Positions 26,664-35,179 of a stretch of DNA of 64,000 bases are shown here, one piece after another (position 1 is the first letter of the stretch; every line of letters starts with the position of its first letter). The position numbers and the translations under genes are program-made. Origin of the DNA: Hymenobacter terricola (lineage in GTDB: Bacteria; Bacteroidota; Bacteroidia; Cytophagales; Hymenobacteraceae); assembly GCF_017921975.2 (NCBI RefSeq), contig NZ_JAGEMO020000001.1, positions 124,001 to 188,000 on the forward strand, read 5' to 3'. A model generated the notes under the pieces. That model did not search any database. It was not told where the DNA came from and was given only the letters and a program-made list of their open reading frames with translations.

Positions 26664-27257
26664 ATGAAATCCTCGTTTCTTCGCCCGCTGCTCGAAGCAG
26701 CCGTGGTGCTGTTTGTGGTGCTGGGCGCAGCACGCTGGGTAACGGGGCTTTTTTCGAAGCGCACCCACGTGTACCAGACCACGGCGGCGCGGCAAATGCG
26801 GCTGCTGTTCTGGCCGCTGCTGGCGCTGGGCGCGGGGCTGAGCGTGGTGCCGGCCGTGGCCATGGGCGGCACGGAAGTCAGCACGTTTGAATGGGGGCTG
26901 ACGGTGGGCTTTTTCCTCTTTACCCTGGGGTTGAGCGGGCCGGCGTTGCTGCTGCACCTGCGCTACTGGACGCTGAACCGCGAAACCACGCTGGTTTTTC
27001 AGGCGGCCGAGAACGGATTTGAAGTGTACGAGGCCGGCCAGCGACAGCCCTTTGAGCGGCGCGATTTGGCCAAGGTTGAACGGGTGACGTGCCGGGCGCG
27101 GCGCACCTTTTGGGCGCGGTACGATTACCTGCGCCTGCACCTCCGGGATGGCCGCGTCATCACCCTCACTTCGCTGCTCACGGAGCTGGAGCCGCTGGCC
27201 GTTTTCCTGCGGAGCGTGCCCACCGAGCGAGGCGCCAGGGCCTGGTGCTGGGTGTAG
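26664..27257 (+). CDS. Membrane protein of unknown function
   Basis: 197 residues, starting 21 bp after selD. Three hydrophobic segments: about 9-30, 46-68 (LLFWPLLALGAGLSVVPAVA) and 78-101. A soluble C-terminal part (about 105-190) contains TTLVFQAAENGFEVYEAGQR and DYLRLHLRDGRVITLTSLL and looks like a small beta-sheet domain (PH-like, by impression only). No family recognised. Its stop codon (27255-27257) lies in the left arm of a hairpin that also holds the stop of the opposing gene. Confidence 0.6.
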   Translation: MKSSFLRPLLEAAVVLFVVLGAARWVTGLFSKRTHVYQTTAARQMRLLFWPLLALGAGLSVVPAVAMGGTEVSTFEWGLTVGFFLFTLGLSGPALLLHLRYWTLNRETTLVFQAAENGFEVYEAGQRQPFERRDLAKVERVTCRARRTFWARYDYLRLHLRDGRVITLTSLLTELEPLAVFLRSVPTERGARAWCWV

Positions 27258-27284
27258 GGGCGCGGGGCTTGCCCGCGCCCCTAC
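27254..27284. terminator. Shared hairpin holding the stop codons of two convergent genes
   Basis: Thirteen-base perfect stem (27254-27266 with 27272-27284), 5-nt loop. The plus gene's TAG (27255-27257) and the minus gene's TAG (27281-27283) are symmetric parts of the two arms. No U-run follows, so termination itself is uncertain. Confidence 0.7.
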
Positions 27285-28690
27285 TTCCGGCGATACAGGC
27301 CGGGGGTACCGGTGGCCTCATACGAGCCGAAAATGCCGGGCAGCAGGAGCTTGAGTCGGGCCACTTCGTTCACTTGGTCGAGCAAATAATCGGGCGGTAC
27401 CGGGCCCATTTTTTGGGCTACCCGCACCACGGCAGCGTATTCGTTAAGGTGCCCAAAATCGGCCTGAGACAGGGCCCAGTCCAGGTATGGCGTGGCGGGA
27501 TGGTTGTTAAAATACGCCCGGTCGTCGGGCCCAAGAATGAGCAGCGTTTGGCCTTGCAGGGTGGCGTAGCGGGGGTCGGGCTGCAAGCCGAAGCGGCTTT
27601 CGGCGGGCATGTGCAGCAGGGCTTCGAGGCGCGGCACCTGGGCCCGGTAGCGCAGCACCACCGCCGCGTTGAGGAGGAGCAGCAACAGCAGCTCCAGCAG
27701 CCAGGCTTGGCTATTGCGCTGCCAGAGGAACAGGCTGAAATAGGCCAGTGGCGGCAACAGCAGCACCAATACGCCGGGCGCGGCGCCGCGTTCCACAGCA
27801 GCTGTGGCAATGGCCACCACCAGCCACACCAGCATCAGCTGGCGAAATTTCACCTGGAACACCAGGCCCAGCGACGTGCCCAATGACCGCAACAGGGCCA
27901 ACGTGAGCACCACGCCGGGCACTATCAGCAGGCGTAGCTGCAGGCCCGCTGGCAGGCCGCTGGCAATGAGGTCCGTCAGGCCCGGCTGCAGGTGGAACTG
28001 CGCGAATCCGGGCAGAGCCCCCGTATACAGAAAAAGCGTGATTACCAAGGCATACGGAAAGAAAAAACCGCACAGCAGCAGCAGCGAGCTCCGAAAGGAA
28101 TTAGGCGCAAAAATGACCACCGCAAACAAGCCCACCACCAGAAACAACGCCAGCGGCAGGTAGCACAGCGCCCCCAGGCCAATCAGAAATCCGGCCCGAA
28201 ACAGGCGGCGGTTGTCGTAGCCCTCGCGGGAGGTGGGCAGCAGCGCGCTCAGGGAAAATATGATGAACGTTTGGCCCAGCAGCAGCGGCGAGAGGGCATC
28301 CAAATCGGTACTCACGCTGCCCACCAGCAGGTAGGTGAGCGCCGCCACAAAGCCGCGCTCGGGATGCACGTCGTAGCGGTTCAGCACCAGGTTCAGGCGC
28401 AGGGCCTGGATGAGCAGCAGCAGCAGCGCCACCACCCGGTAGAGCCACACCGGCCGCGAGAGCACGGCATCGAGCCCGGCAAAAAAAGCCGCGGCCAGCG
28501 GAGCCGTGCCGTCGTAGAGGTCGCGGTAGGGCATGGCGCCGCCGTGCAGCCGCTCGCCCACCAGCAGGGCCCGCAGCTCGGCAGCCGTCACGGGCAGGCC
28601 CAGCCACAGCAGCGGCAGGCGCAGGGCCAGCAGCAGCAGCAGCAAGGCCACGAGCTGAGCCGGCAGGGAGCTTTTGAAAAAGCGAAGCAC
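27281..28690 (-). CDS. Polytopic membrane protein of unknown function (GT-C- or DUF6427-like)
   Basis: 469 residues with about ten to twelve membrane helices. The first periplasmic loop contains HGGAMPYRDLYDGTAPLAAA, which resembles the PYRD motif of GT39-type polyprenyl-linked glycosyltransferases, but the C-terminal region is not clearly that family. A soluble C-terminal part (about 365-460) includes GQTLLILGPDDRAYFNNHPA. A related Bacteroidota membrane family next to rbfA has been named DUF6427, and I cannot decide between the two. Divergent from rbfA with a short shared upstream region. Confidence 0.5.
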   Translation of the reverse strand: MLRFFKSSLPAQLVALLLLLLALRLPLLWLGLPVTAAELRALLVGERLHGGAMPYRDLYDGTAPLAAAFFAGLDAVLSRPVWLYRVVALLLLLIQALRLNLVLNRYDVHPERGFVAALTYLLVGSVSTDLDALSPLLLGQTFIIFSLSALLPTSREGYDNRRLFRAGFLIGLGALCYLPLALFLVVGLFAVVIFAPNSFRSSLLLLCGFFFPYALVITLFLYTGALPGFAQFHLQPGLTDLIASGLPAGLQLRLLIVPGVVLTLALLRSLGTSLGLVFQVKFRQLMLVWLVVAIATAAVERGAAPGVLVLLLPPLAYFSLFLWQRNSQAWLLELLLLLLLNAAVVLRYRAQVPRLEALLHMPAESRFGLQPDPRYATLQGQTLLILGPDDRAYFNNHPATPYLDWALSQADFGHLNEYAAVVRVAQKMGPVPPDYLLDQVNEVARLKLLLPGIFGSYEATGTPGLYRRK

Positions 28691-28830
28691 CTGTAGGGGA
28701 GGAGGTGAGTGAGGAAGAAGGAGAGAGTCCGCAGTAAAGGTATTGCACGGGCACAGCCTCAGCTTTCGTTTTCACCCTCGTCCCCTCCCCCCTCTTCCCT
28801 CCTACCCTCCTCACCCTATAAAACCTCCCG

Positions 28831-28838
28831 TACCTTTG
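28831..28838 (+). promoter_or_regulatory. -7 box (TACCTTTG) of rbfA, 8 nt before the start codon
   Basis: Exact TAnnTTTG match; the box ends 8 nt before ATG 28847, leaving at most a few nucleotides of leader. Confidence 0.55.
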
Positions 28839-28846
28839 CCAGTCAT

Positions 28847-29275
28847 ATGGAAAGCAAACGACAACAAAAAATGGCCAGCCTGCTCCAACAGGAGCTGGCC
28901 GCCGTGTTGCAGCGCGACCTGCCGCACCTCTTCAGCGGCGGGCTGGCCCCGAGCATCAGCATGGTGAAGGTGACGCCCGACCTGGGCCAGGCCCGCGTGT
29001 ACCTTAGCCTGCTGCTGGGCAACAACGCCACCGACCGCCTCGACATCATCCAGGACAACGCCAAGGAAATTCGCCACGCCCTGGCCAAGCGCATCCGCCA
29101 AACGGCCCGCGTGGTGCCCGAACTGGTGTTTTTTCACGACGACAGCGCCGCTTACGCCGCCCACATGGACCAGATTCTCGGCGCGCTCGACATCCCGGCC
29201 GCGCCCAAAGACGACGCCGATGAGAACGAAAAACCAGCCCGGCCGCGCCTTTTCAACCCCAAAGACGACCAATAA
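28847..29275 (+). CDS. rbfA: 30S ribosome-binding factor RbfA
   Basis: 142 residues from ATG 28847 (MESKRQQKMASLLQQELAAV). The frame is open for 46 more codons upstream, but these cross the promoter box. The KH-like fold shows in SMVKVTPDLGQARVYLSLLL, KEIRHALAKRIRQ and VPELVFFHDDSAAYAAHMDQ. RbfA binds 30S precursors during late assembly and cold shock. The tail from about 120 is acidic and then basic, without known role. The gene lies upstream of a methyltransferase and a LolC/E-like permease. Confidence 0.93.
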   Translation: MESKRQQKMASLLQQELAAVLQRDLPHLFSGGLAPSISMVKVTPDLGQARVYLSLLLGNNATDRLDIIQDNAKEIRHALAKRIRQTARVVPELVFFHDDSAAYAAHMDQILGALDIPAAPKDDADENEKPARPRLFNPKDDQ

Positions 29276-29323
29276 GTCCGCCCGCTGAATTCATAACTCA
29301 TAATTCAGAATTCATAACTTCCC

Positions 29324-30133
29324 TTGTATTACGACCCGATTAAGAAGACGCTCGGCCAGGTATTCAACCGCACGCCGTGGCTGCGCCGGCTGTTTTATCA
29401 CCTGCTCGACCTGCTGCTGCTCCGCACCTGGCACGTGCACCGCGAGCTGCGCCGCTGGGCCAAAGGCCGCACCCAGGAACCCCTGAACATCCTTGACGCC
29501 GGCTCCGGCTACGGCCAGTACTCGTACTGGATGAGCGGCCTGAGCCCCAAGTGGAACATCCTGGCCGTGGACGTGAAGGAGGACCAGGTGGCCGACTCCA
29601 ACCGGTTTTTCCGGCAGATTGGGCGCAAGAACGTGCAGTTTGCCGTGCAGGATTTGGTGCTGTACCAGGAGCCGAACTCCTTCGATTTGGCCCTATCGGT
29701 GGACGTGATGGAGCACATTCTGGAAGACGTGGAAGTGTTTCGCAACATCCACGCCTCGCTGAAGGACGGCGGCATGCTGCTTATTTCGACCCCCAGCGAC
29801 CAGGGCGGCTCCGACGTGCACGACGACGGCGAAACCAGCTTCATCGAAGAGCACGTGCGCGACGGCTACAACATCCGCGAAATCCAGCAGAAGCTCAGCA
29901 CGGCCGGTTTCGAGCGCATCGAAGCCCGCTACGCCTACGGCGAGCCGGGCCAGATTTCGTGGCGCCTCAGCATGAAATACCCCATCCTGATGCTGGGCAA
30001 GTCCCGGCTGTGGTTCCTGTTTTTGCCGTTCTATTACCTGGTCACGTTCCCGTTCTGCCTGCTGCTGAACTGGCTCGATGCCCGCACGAAACACGACTCG
30101 GGCACGGGCCTGATTGTGAAGGCCTGGAAGTAG
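29324..30133 (+). CDS. Class I SAM-dependent methyltransferase
   Basis: 269 residues from TTG 29324; no ATG is available before the first conserved motif. The SAM-binding motif ILDAGSGYGQYSYWMSGL (about 55-72) is followed by ILAVDVKEDQVADSN, SVDVMEHILEDVEVFRNI and GGMLLISTPSDQGG. The C-terminal third has a hydrophobic segment (about 225-248, LWFLFLPFYYLVTFPFCLLL), so it may be membrane-attached. Substrate unknown; a lipid or glycan intermediate is possible. The upstream spacer holds a short AATTCATAACT repeat. Confidence 0.75.
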   Translation: MYYDPIKKTLGQVFNRTPWLRRLFYHLLDLLLLRTWHVHRELRRWAKGRTQEPLNILDAGSGYGQYSYWMSGLSPKWNILAVDVKEDQVADSNRFFRQIGRKNVQFAVQDLVLYQEPNSFDLALSVDVMEHILEDVEVFRNIHASLKDGGMLLISTPSDQGGSDVHDDGETSFIEEHVRDGYNIREIQQKLSTAGFERIEARYAYGEPGQISWRLSMKYPILMLGKSRLWFLFLPFYYLVTFPFCLLLNWLDARTKHDSGTGLIVKAWK

Positions 30134-30217
30134 ACCTAAGCTGCTTTCGCTGTTGCTGGACAAAAGCCCGTACCTTGTTTCCGCGTTCTGCCCCTCTTTT
30201 TTGCCTTACCCCGGCCG

Positions 30218-30625
30218 ATGGACTCCAACAATTTTCAGACTTTCATGGAAGCCCTGCTCAATCGGATGGAGCGGCAGGAAGCCCAGGCAACCGTCGCCAA
30301 CCAAGCCCTGCTTGACTTGGTTGGTGAAGTGCGCAGCTTGCGTCAGGATGGCCAGCAATTCCAACAGCAGCAAAGCTTGTTCAACCAACGCTTACTCGAT
30401 TGGACTGACCGCCAGGAAGCATTCAATGACCGGCAGGAAAAATTCAATGACCGACAGGAAAAATTCAATGACCGCCAAGACCAGTTCAACATCATTTTCC
30501 TGGATGAAATCCGGGGCATGAAAAAAGACATCAAGGAATTGACCGAGGTGGTGCTGAAACAGCACGAAGGACGGCTGAAGCGCCTGGAAGACTTCATGGA
30601 CGGCTTTCTCCGTAAAGCCGGCTAA
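30218..30625 (+). CDS. Small coiled-coil protein with FNDRQEK heptad repeats
   Basis: 135 residues, almost entirely alpha-helical. The middle (about 63-92) is an in-frame tandem of the heptad FNDRQEK/EAFNDRQ, encoded by 21-bp DNA repeats at about 30405-30490. Before it lie Gln-rich helices, and after it FLDEIRGMKKDIKELTEVVL and KRLEDFMDGFLRKAG. It looks like an oligomerising coiled coil of unknown function. A TACCTTGT box lies at about 30172. The permease gene starts 30 bp downstream. Confidence 0.6.
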   Translation: MDSNNFQTFMEALLNRMERQEAQATVANQALLDLVGEVRSLRQDGQQFQQQQSLFNQRLLDWTDRQEAFNDRQEKFNDRQEKFNDRQDQFNIIFLDEIRGMKKDIKELTEVVLKQHEGRLKRLEDFMDGFLRKAG

Positions 30626-30655
30626 CCTGCGCTTTTTGCTCGCTAACGCCTCTCT

Positions 30656-31888
30656 GTGAACGTCCCCTTCCTCATTGCCCGGCGCTATTTCCGTTCCAAG
30701 AACAAGCGCAACATCATCACCATCATTTCCAACATTTCGATGATTGGGGTGGCGGTGGGCACGGCCGCGCTCATTATTGTGCTGTCGGTGTTCAACGGGC
30801 TGGAGGATTTGGTGCGCACGCTCTACGGCAAATCGGACCCCAACCTGGTCATTTCGGCCACCAAGGGCAAGGCTTTCGACGTGGACCGCACCTTCCTGAT
30901 GCAGCTGGAAAACACGCCCGGCGTGGCCCTGCTCACCCAGGTCATCGAAGACAATGCCCTGCTGCAATACCACGACCGCCAGATGGTGGTGAAAATGCGC
31001 GGCCTCTCGGACAACTACTTCGGCCAGAGCCAGATTGACGCCAACATCCGCGAGGGCGACCACCGCCTGCGCCGCGATAGCCTGGAGCTGGCCCTGGTGG
31101 GCGCCGGCGTGCAGCACGAGCTCAGCATCACGCTCAACAACCGCCTGGCGCCCATGCGCCTGCTGTACCCGCGCAACACGCCCGGCAAAAAGCTGCTGCA
31201 AATGGACCCCGACAAGGCCTTCAACGAGCAGGATTTGATTGCGGGCGGCGTGTTCCTCATTGAGCAGCACATCGACGACAGCTACATTTTCGTGCCGCTC
31301 ACCTTTGCCCAGCGCCTGCTGGGCTACGGCACCCGCCGCACCGCGCTTTACGTGAAAGTGGGCGCCAGTTTTGAGATTGAGAAGGTGAAAGCGCAGCTGC
31401 GCAGGCAGCTCGGGCCCGGCTTTCGGGTGCAGGATTCGGACGAGCAGCACGTGAGCCTGTTCAAAGCCATTAAGGTGGAGAAACTGTTCGTGTTCATCAC
31501 CTTCACCCTCATTCTGCTCATCGCCTCGCTCAACATCTTTTTTTCCCTGTCGATGCTGGTTATCGACAAGAAAAAGGACATTTCGGTGCTGCTGGCCATG
31601 GGAGCCAGCCAGCAAGCCGTGCGGCGGACTTTCCTGCTGGTGGGCGCCATTGTGGCGCTGGTGGGCGCGGCCGTGGGCCTGATTGTGGGCGTCACGCTTT
31701 GCTGGCTGCAACAGCATTTCGGCTTTGTGAGCATGGGCATGGCCACGAGCGTGGTGGACGCCTACCCGGTGAAAATGCAGGTTTCGGACCTAGCCTTTAC
31801 CTGCCTGTCCATCATTTTCATCACCCTTGCCGTCAGCATTCGCCCGGCGTTGAACGCGAGTAATTTGGATTTGCGCGACAACCTGTAA
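30656..31888 (+). CDS. ABC transporter permease, LolC/LolE-like (FtsX family)
   Basis: 410 residues from GTG 30656. Membrane helix near 25-45 (MIGVAVGTAALIIVLSVFNG), a large periplasmic region (about 60-270), then three helices in the FtsX/MacB_FtsX domain (LFVFITFTLILLIASLNIFF, DISVLLAMGASQQAVRRTFL, and a C-terminal helix). The layout is that of lipoprotein-releasing permeases that pass lipoproteins from the inner membrane to a carrier. An ATPase partner gene is not adjacent. The rbfA neighbourhood is common for this gene in the phylum. Confidence 0.83.
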   Translation: MNVPFLIARRYFRSKNKRNIITIISNISMIGVAVGTAALIIVLSVFNGLEDLVRTLYGKSDPNLVISATKGKAFDVDRTFLMQLENTPGVALLTQVIEDNALLQYHDRQMVVKMRGLSDNYFGQSQIDANIREGDHRLRRDSLELALVGAGVQHELSITLNNRLAPMRLLYPRNTPGKKLLQMDPDKAFNEQDLIAGGVFLIEQHIDDSYIFVPLTFAQRLLGYGTRRTALYVKVGASFEIEKVKAQLRRQLGPGFRVQDSDEQHVSLFKAIKVEKLFVFITFTLILLIASLNIFFSLSMLVIDKKKDISVLLAMGASQQAVRRTFLLVGAIVALVGAAVGLIVGVTLCWLQQHFGFVSMGMATSVVDAYPVKMQVSDLAFTCLSIIFITLAVSIRPALNASNLDLRDNL

Positions 31889-32007
31889 GGCCGGTCTCAG
31901 GGGATGGGTTTTGGGTGGGTAGGCCCGAATTTTATCGACCAAAAAACAAGCTCCACTGTTCCTATTTCCACTTTCGGCCCTACCTTGCGCTTTCCGCGTG
32001 CCCGGCT

Positions 32008-34986
32008 ATGAAAGTATCTACCGCAGAACCGTTTCAAATTATCTACTCGCTCTTCGAGCACGAGTTCCTCGGACATTTGTTCGCGGCCTACGTGGTGCAG
32101 TTGGGCCCGCGAGGCCAGCTTACGCTTCAGCACCAGACCGTTTCGGGGAAAAACGCGCACGAATTCGCCGACGGCCTCGACGCCACCGACTTCGAGCTGG
32201 TGGAGTTCTGCGACCAGATTCAGCAGGAAGCGGTGGTGAAGGAATTCTGGCCCCGCAAAATCGCCACGGCCGAGTTCTTTCTCAAAACCTACAACCCCGA
32301 CAAAGGCGACAAGCCGATGCAGGAGGCCATTGCCCGGCACGTGCAAACGCGCATGGGCGGCCTGCTGGCCCGGCTGGCGGGCAAGCGCGTGTTCATCATG
32401 GGCCGCGACGGCGAGCCTACGTGGAAAGAAATCGGCATGGCCCCGGCCAAGGCGTCCATCCTGTTCCATTTCCGGCGCAACGAGGAAGGCACGCACTACT
32501 TCCCCACCATCCAGTACCAGGGCCAGCGGCTTGACTTTCAGCACAAAGATGCCGTACTGGTGTGCGTGCAACCGGCCTGGCTGCTGCTGAACGACCTGCT
32601 GTATTCTTTCCGCACCGATGTGGACGGGCGCAAGCTGCTGCCGTTCTTGAAGAAGAAATTTATTGTGGTGCCCCGGCAGGTGGAAGAAAGCTACTTCCAG
32701 AAGTTTGTGGCTCCGCTCATGGAGGCGTTTGAGGTGCACGCCCGCGGCTTCGACATTCGGTCGGAGCGCTACGTGGCCCGGCCCCGGCTCACGTTCAGCG
32801 ATTCGCTGCCGGCCCCGGCCGCGCCCGAAGCGCCCGTGCGCCCGCCCGGGCCGCCGCGCCGGGGCCGCATTCCCATGCCCAAGCCCATTGCGCCCCTGCT
32901 AAGCGGGGCCGAAACCGAGCAGATTCACTTCGAGCTGAGCTTCCGCTACGGCCCGCACCTCATGCCCCTGGGCACCGACAAGCCGGTGAGCGTGCGCCTG
33001 GAAAAAACGCCCGACAGCTACGTATTCCACCGTCTGCTGCGCAACCCTGAGCAGGAGCAGGCCACCGTGGAAGAGCTGCACGCCCGCCGGCTCACGGTAG
33101 AGAATGGGCACGCCACGCTGCCCAAAAGCGAGGCCTTTAAGTGGCTGCACGACAACACGCCTGCGCTGGCCGAACTGGGCTACACCGTGGAGGCCGCCGC
33201 CACGGCCACCAAAAGCTACTTCATTGGCCCTACCCGTATTCAGGTGGGCATTCAGGAAGCCGGCGACTGGTTTGACGTGCGCGGCACGGTGCATTTTGGC
33301 GACATTGAAATTCCGTTTATCCGGCTGCGGGGCCACATTTTGCAGCGCCGCCGCGAGTTTAAACTGCCCAACGGCCAGATTGCTATCATCCCCGAAGAGT
33401 GGTTTACGGACTATATGGAGCTGTTTGCCTTCGGCGAAGAGACGGCCGACGGTCTGAACCTGCGCCGCCACCACCTGGCCCTGGTGGCCGACCTGCAGAG
33501 CAGCGAGCTGGCCACCGTGCGCATGGGCCGCAAGCTGGCCAAGCTGCGCGATTTTGCCGAAGTGGAGGACCACCCGCTGCCCACTGGCTTCGTGGGCATC
33601 CTGCGGCCCTACCAAAAGGCCGGCTACAACTGGCTGCGCTTCGTGCAGGACTATCATTTCGGCGGCTGCCTGGCCGACGATATGGGTTTGGGCAAAACCA
33701 TTCAGACGCTGGCCATGCTGCAGCACCGCCGCGAAAGCGGGGAGGCGCAGGGCGCGGCCTCGCTGCTGGTGCTGCCCACTTCGCTGGTGTTCAACTGGCT
33801 GAATGAGGCCCAGAAATTCACGCCCGACCTGCGCATTCTGGCCTACACGGGCACTTATCGCGACAAAAACCCCGACCGGTTTGCCGACTACGACGTGGTG
33901 CTGACCAGCTACGGCATCGTGCGCCTCGACACGGAGCTGCTGGCCAGCTACAAGTTCGACTACGTGATTCTGGACGAGTCGCAGGCCATCAAAAATCCGT
34001 CGAGCACCACCTCGCAAGCCGTGCGGCAGCTGCGCTCCAAGCACCGCCTGATTCTGACCGGCACGCCGGTGGAAAACAGCACGATGGACCTGTGGTCGCA
34101 GATGTCGTTCATCAACCCGGGCTTGCTGGGCACGCAGGCATTTTTCCGCAAGGAATTCCTCAAGCCCATCGAGAAGAACCAGGACGAAGGGCGCACCCGG
34201 CGGCTGCACGCCCTCATCAAGCCCTTCATTCTGCGGCGGCACAAGGCCCAGGTGGCCAAGGAGCTGCCCGAGAAAACGGAGCAGCTGAGCTACTGCCAGA
34301 TGACGGAGGAGCAGGCCCACGCCTACGAGGAAACCAAGAGCTTCTACCGCAACAAAATCCTGCGCAACCTGGACGAGCACGGCCCGGCCAGCACGCAGTT
34401 TCTGCTGCTGCAGGGCCTCACCCGCCTGCGCCAGATTGCCAACCACCCGCGCCTGGCCGACGAGCATTACGCGCACGAATCGGGCAAGCTGCGCGAGGTG
34501 CTGCGCATGATTCGCAACGTGGTGGCCGAGGGGCACAAGGTGCTGGTGTTTAGTCAATTTGTGCAGCACCTGAGTTTGGTGCGCGCCGCGCTCGATGAGC
34601 GGCAGCTGGCTTACGCCTACCTCGATGGCACCACCCGCGACCGGCCCGCCGAAGTGGCCCGTTTCCAGGAGGACGAAAGCCTCAAAATCTTCCTCATCAG
34701 CCTGAAAGCCGGCGGCGTGGGCCTCAACCTCACCGCCGCCGACTACGTCTTCATCCTCGACCCGTGGTGGAACCCCGCCGTGGAAGCCCAGGCCGTGGAC
34801 CGCGCCCACCGCATCGGCCAGCTGCGGCCGGTGTTCACCTACAAGTTCATCACCCAGGGCACGGTGGAAGAGAAAATCCTGGCCTTGCAGCGCCGCAAGC
34901 TGGCGCTGGTGAGCGAGCTGATTGCCACCGACGAGGCCGTAATCAAGCACCTTACGCGGGCCGATATCGAGGAGCTGCTGGGGTAA
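32008..34986 (+). CDS. SNF2-family DEAD-like helicase/ATPase
   Basis: 992 residues from ATG 32008 (MKVSTAEPFQIIYSLFEHEF); an earlier in-frame start at 31915 adds non-conserved residues. The N-terminal 530 residues form an accessory region with no named domain that I can place. The ATPase module starts near 530: LRPYQKAGYNWLRFV, Walker A ADDMGLGKTIQT (about 557-568), Walker B as DESQAIKN, LTGTPVENSTMDLW, and the helicase C-terminal domain with VFSQFVQHLSLVRAAL, SLKAGGVGLNLTAADYV and DRAHRIGQ. Bacterial SNF2 proteins use ATP to move along duplex DNA or displace proteins such as RNA polymerase. A TACCTTGC box precedes it at about 31981. Confidence 0.9.
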   Translation: MKVSTAEPFQIIYSLFEHEFLGHLFAAYVVQLGPRGQLTLQHQTVSGKNAHEFADGLDATDFELVEFCDQIQQEAVVKEFWPRKIATAEFFLKTYNPDKGDKPMQEAIARHVQTRMGGLLARLAGKRVFIMGRDGEPTWKEIGMAPAKASILFHFRRNEEGTHYFPTIQYQGQRLDFQHKDAVLVCVQPAWLLLNDLLYSFRTDVDGRKLLPFLKKKFIVVPRQVEESYFQKFVAPLMEAFEVHARGFDIRSERYVARPRLTFSDSLPAPAAPEAPVRPPGPPRRGRIPMPKPIAPLLSGAETEQIHFELSFRYGPHLMPLGTDKPVSVRLEKTPDSYVFHRLLRNPEQEQATVEELHARRLTVENGHATLPKSEAFKWLHDNTPALAELGYTVEAAATATKSYFIGPTRIQVGIQEAGDWFDVRGTVHFGDIEIPFIRLRGHILQRRREFKLPNGQIAIIPEEWFTDYMELFAFGEETADGLNLRRHHLALVADLQSSELATVRMGRKLAKLRDFAEVEDHPLPTGFVGILRPYQKAGYNWLRFVQDYHFGGCLADDMGLGKTIQTLAMLQHRRESGEAQGAASLLVLPTSLVFNWLNEAQKFTPDLRILAYTGTYRDKNPDRFADYDVVLTSYGIVRLDTELLASYKFDYVILDESQAIKNPSSTTSQAVRQLRSKHRLILTGTPVENSTMDLWSQMSFINPGLLGTQAFFRKEFLKPIEKNQDEGRTRRLHALIKPFILRRHKAQVAKELPEKTEQLSYCQMTEEQAHAYEETKSFYRNKILRNLDEHGPASTQFLLLQGLTRLRQIANHPRLADEHYAHESGKLREVLRMIRNVVAEGHKVLVFSQFVQHLSLVRAALDERQLAYAYLDGTTRDRPAEVARFQEDESLKIFLISLKAGGVGLNLTAADYVFILDPWWNPAVEAQAVDRAHRIGQLRPVFTYKFITQGTVEEKILALQRRKLALVSELIATDEAVIKHLTRADIEELLG

Positions 34987-35043
34987 ATCATAAGGGGGGT
35001 ATTGCCATGAAAAGCGAGGCCTGAACGTGCATCAATCAAACGC

Positions 35044-35078
35044 AGAGCCCGTTTCTTGCTGAGAAACGGGCTCTTTTG
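35044..35078 (+). terminator. Terminator of the SNF2 gene
   Basis: Thirteen-base perfect stem (35044-35056 with 35062-35074), 5-nt loop, followed by TTTT. Confidence 0.85.
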
Positions 35079-35179
35079 TTTATTCAACCCTACCTTGGCA
35101 GTGGTCTGTTTTCAACTATCAACCGAATAACAGAAAACCTGCTGAGCTTGCCGAAGTAGGACGGCTCTGGACTTTTTAG

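Noticed and set aside
32899..34950. Long open frame (683 codons) on the strand opposite the SNF2 helicase
   Set aside because: It lies entirely within the helicase gene, has no recognisable domain, and such antisense frames are common in GC-rich DNA because stop codons are rare.
35007..35024. Five-codon mini-ORF (MKSEA) after an AAGGGGGG purine run
   Set aside because: The purine run looks like a ribosome site, but five codons with no conservation argument are not enough, and Bacteroidota rarely use such sites.
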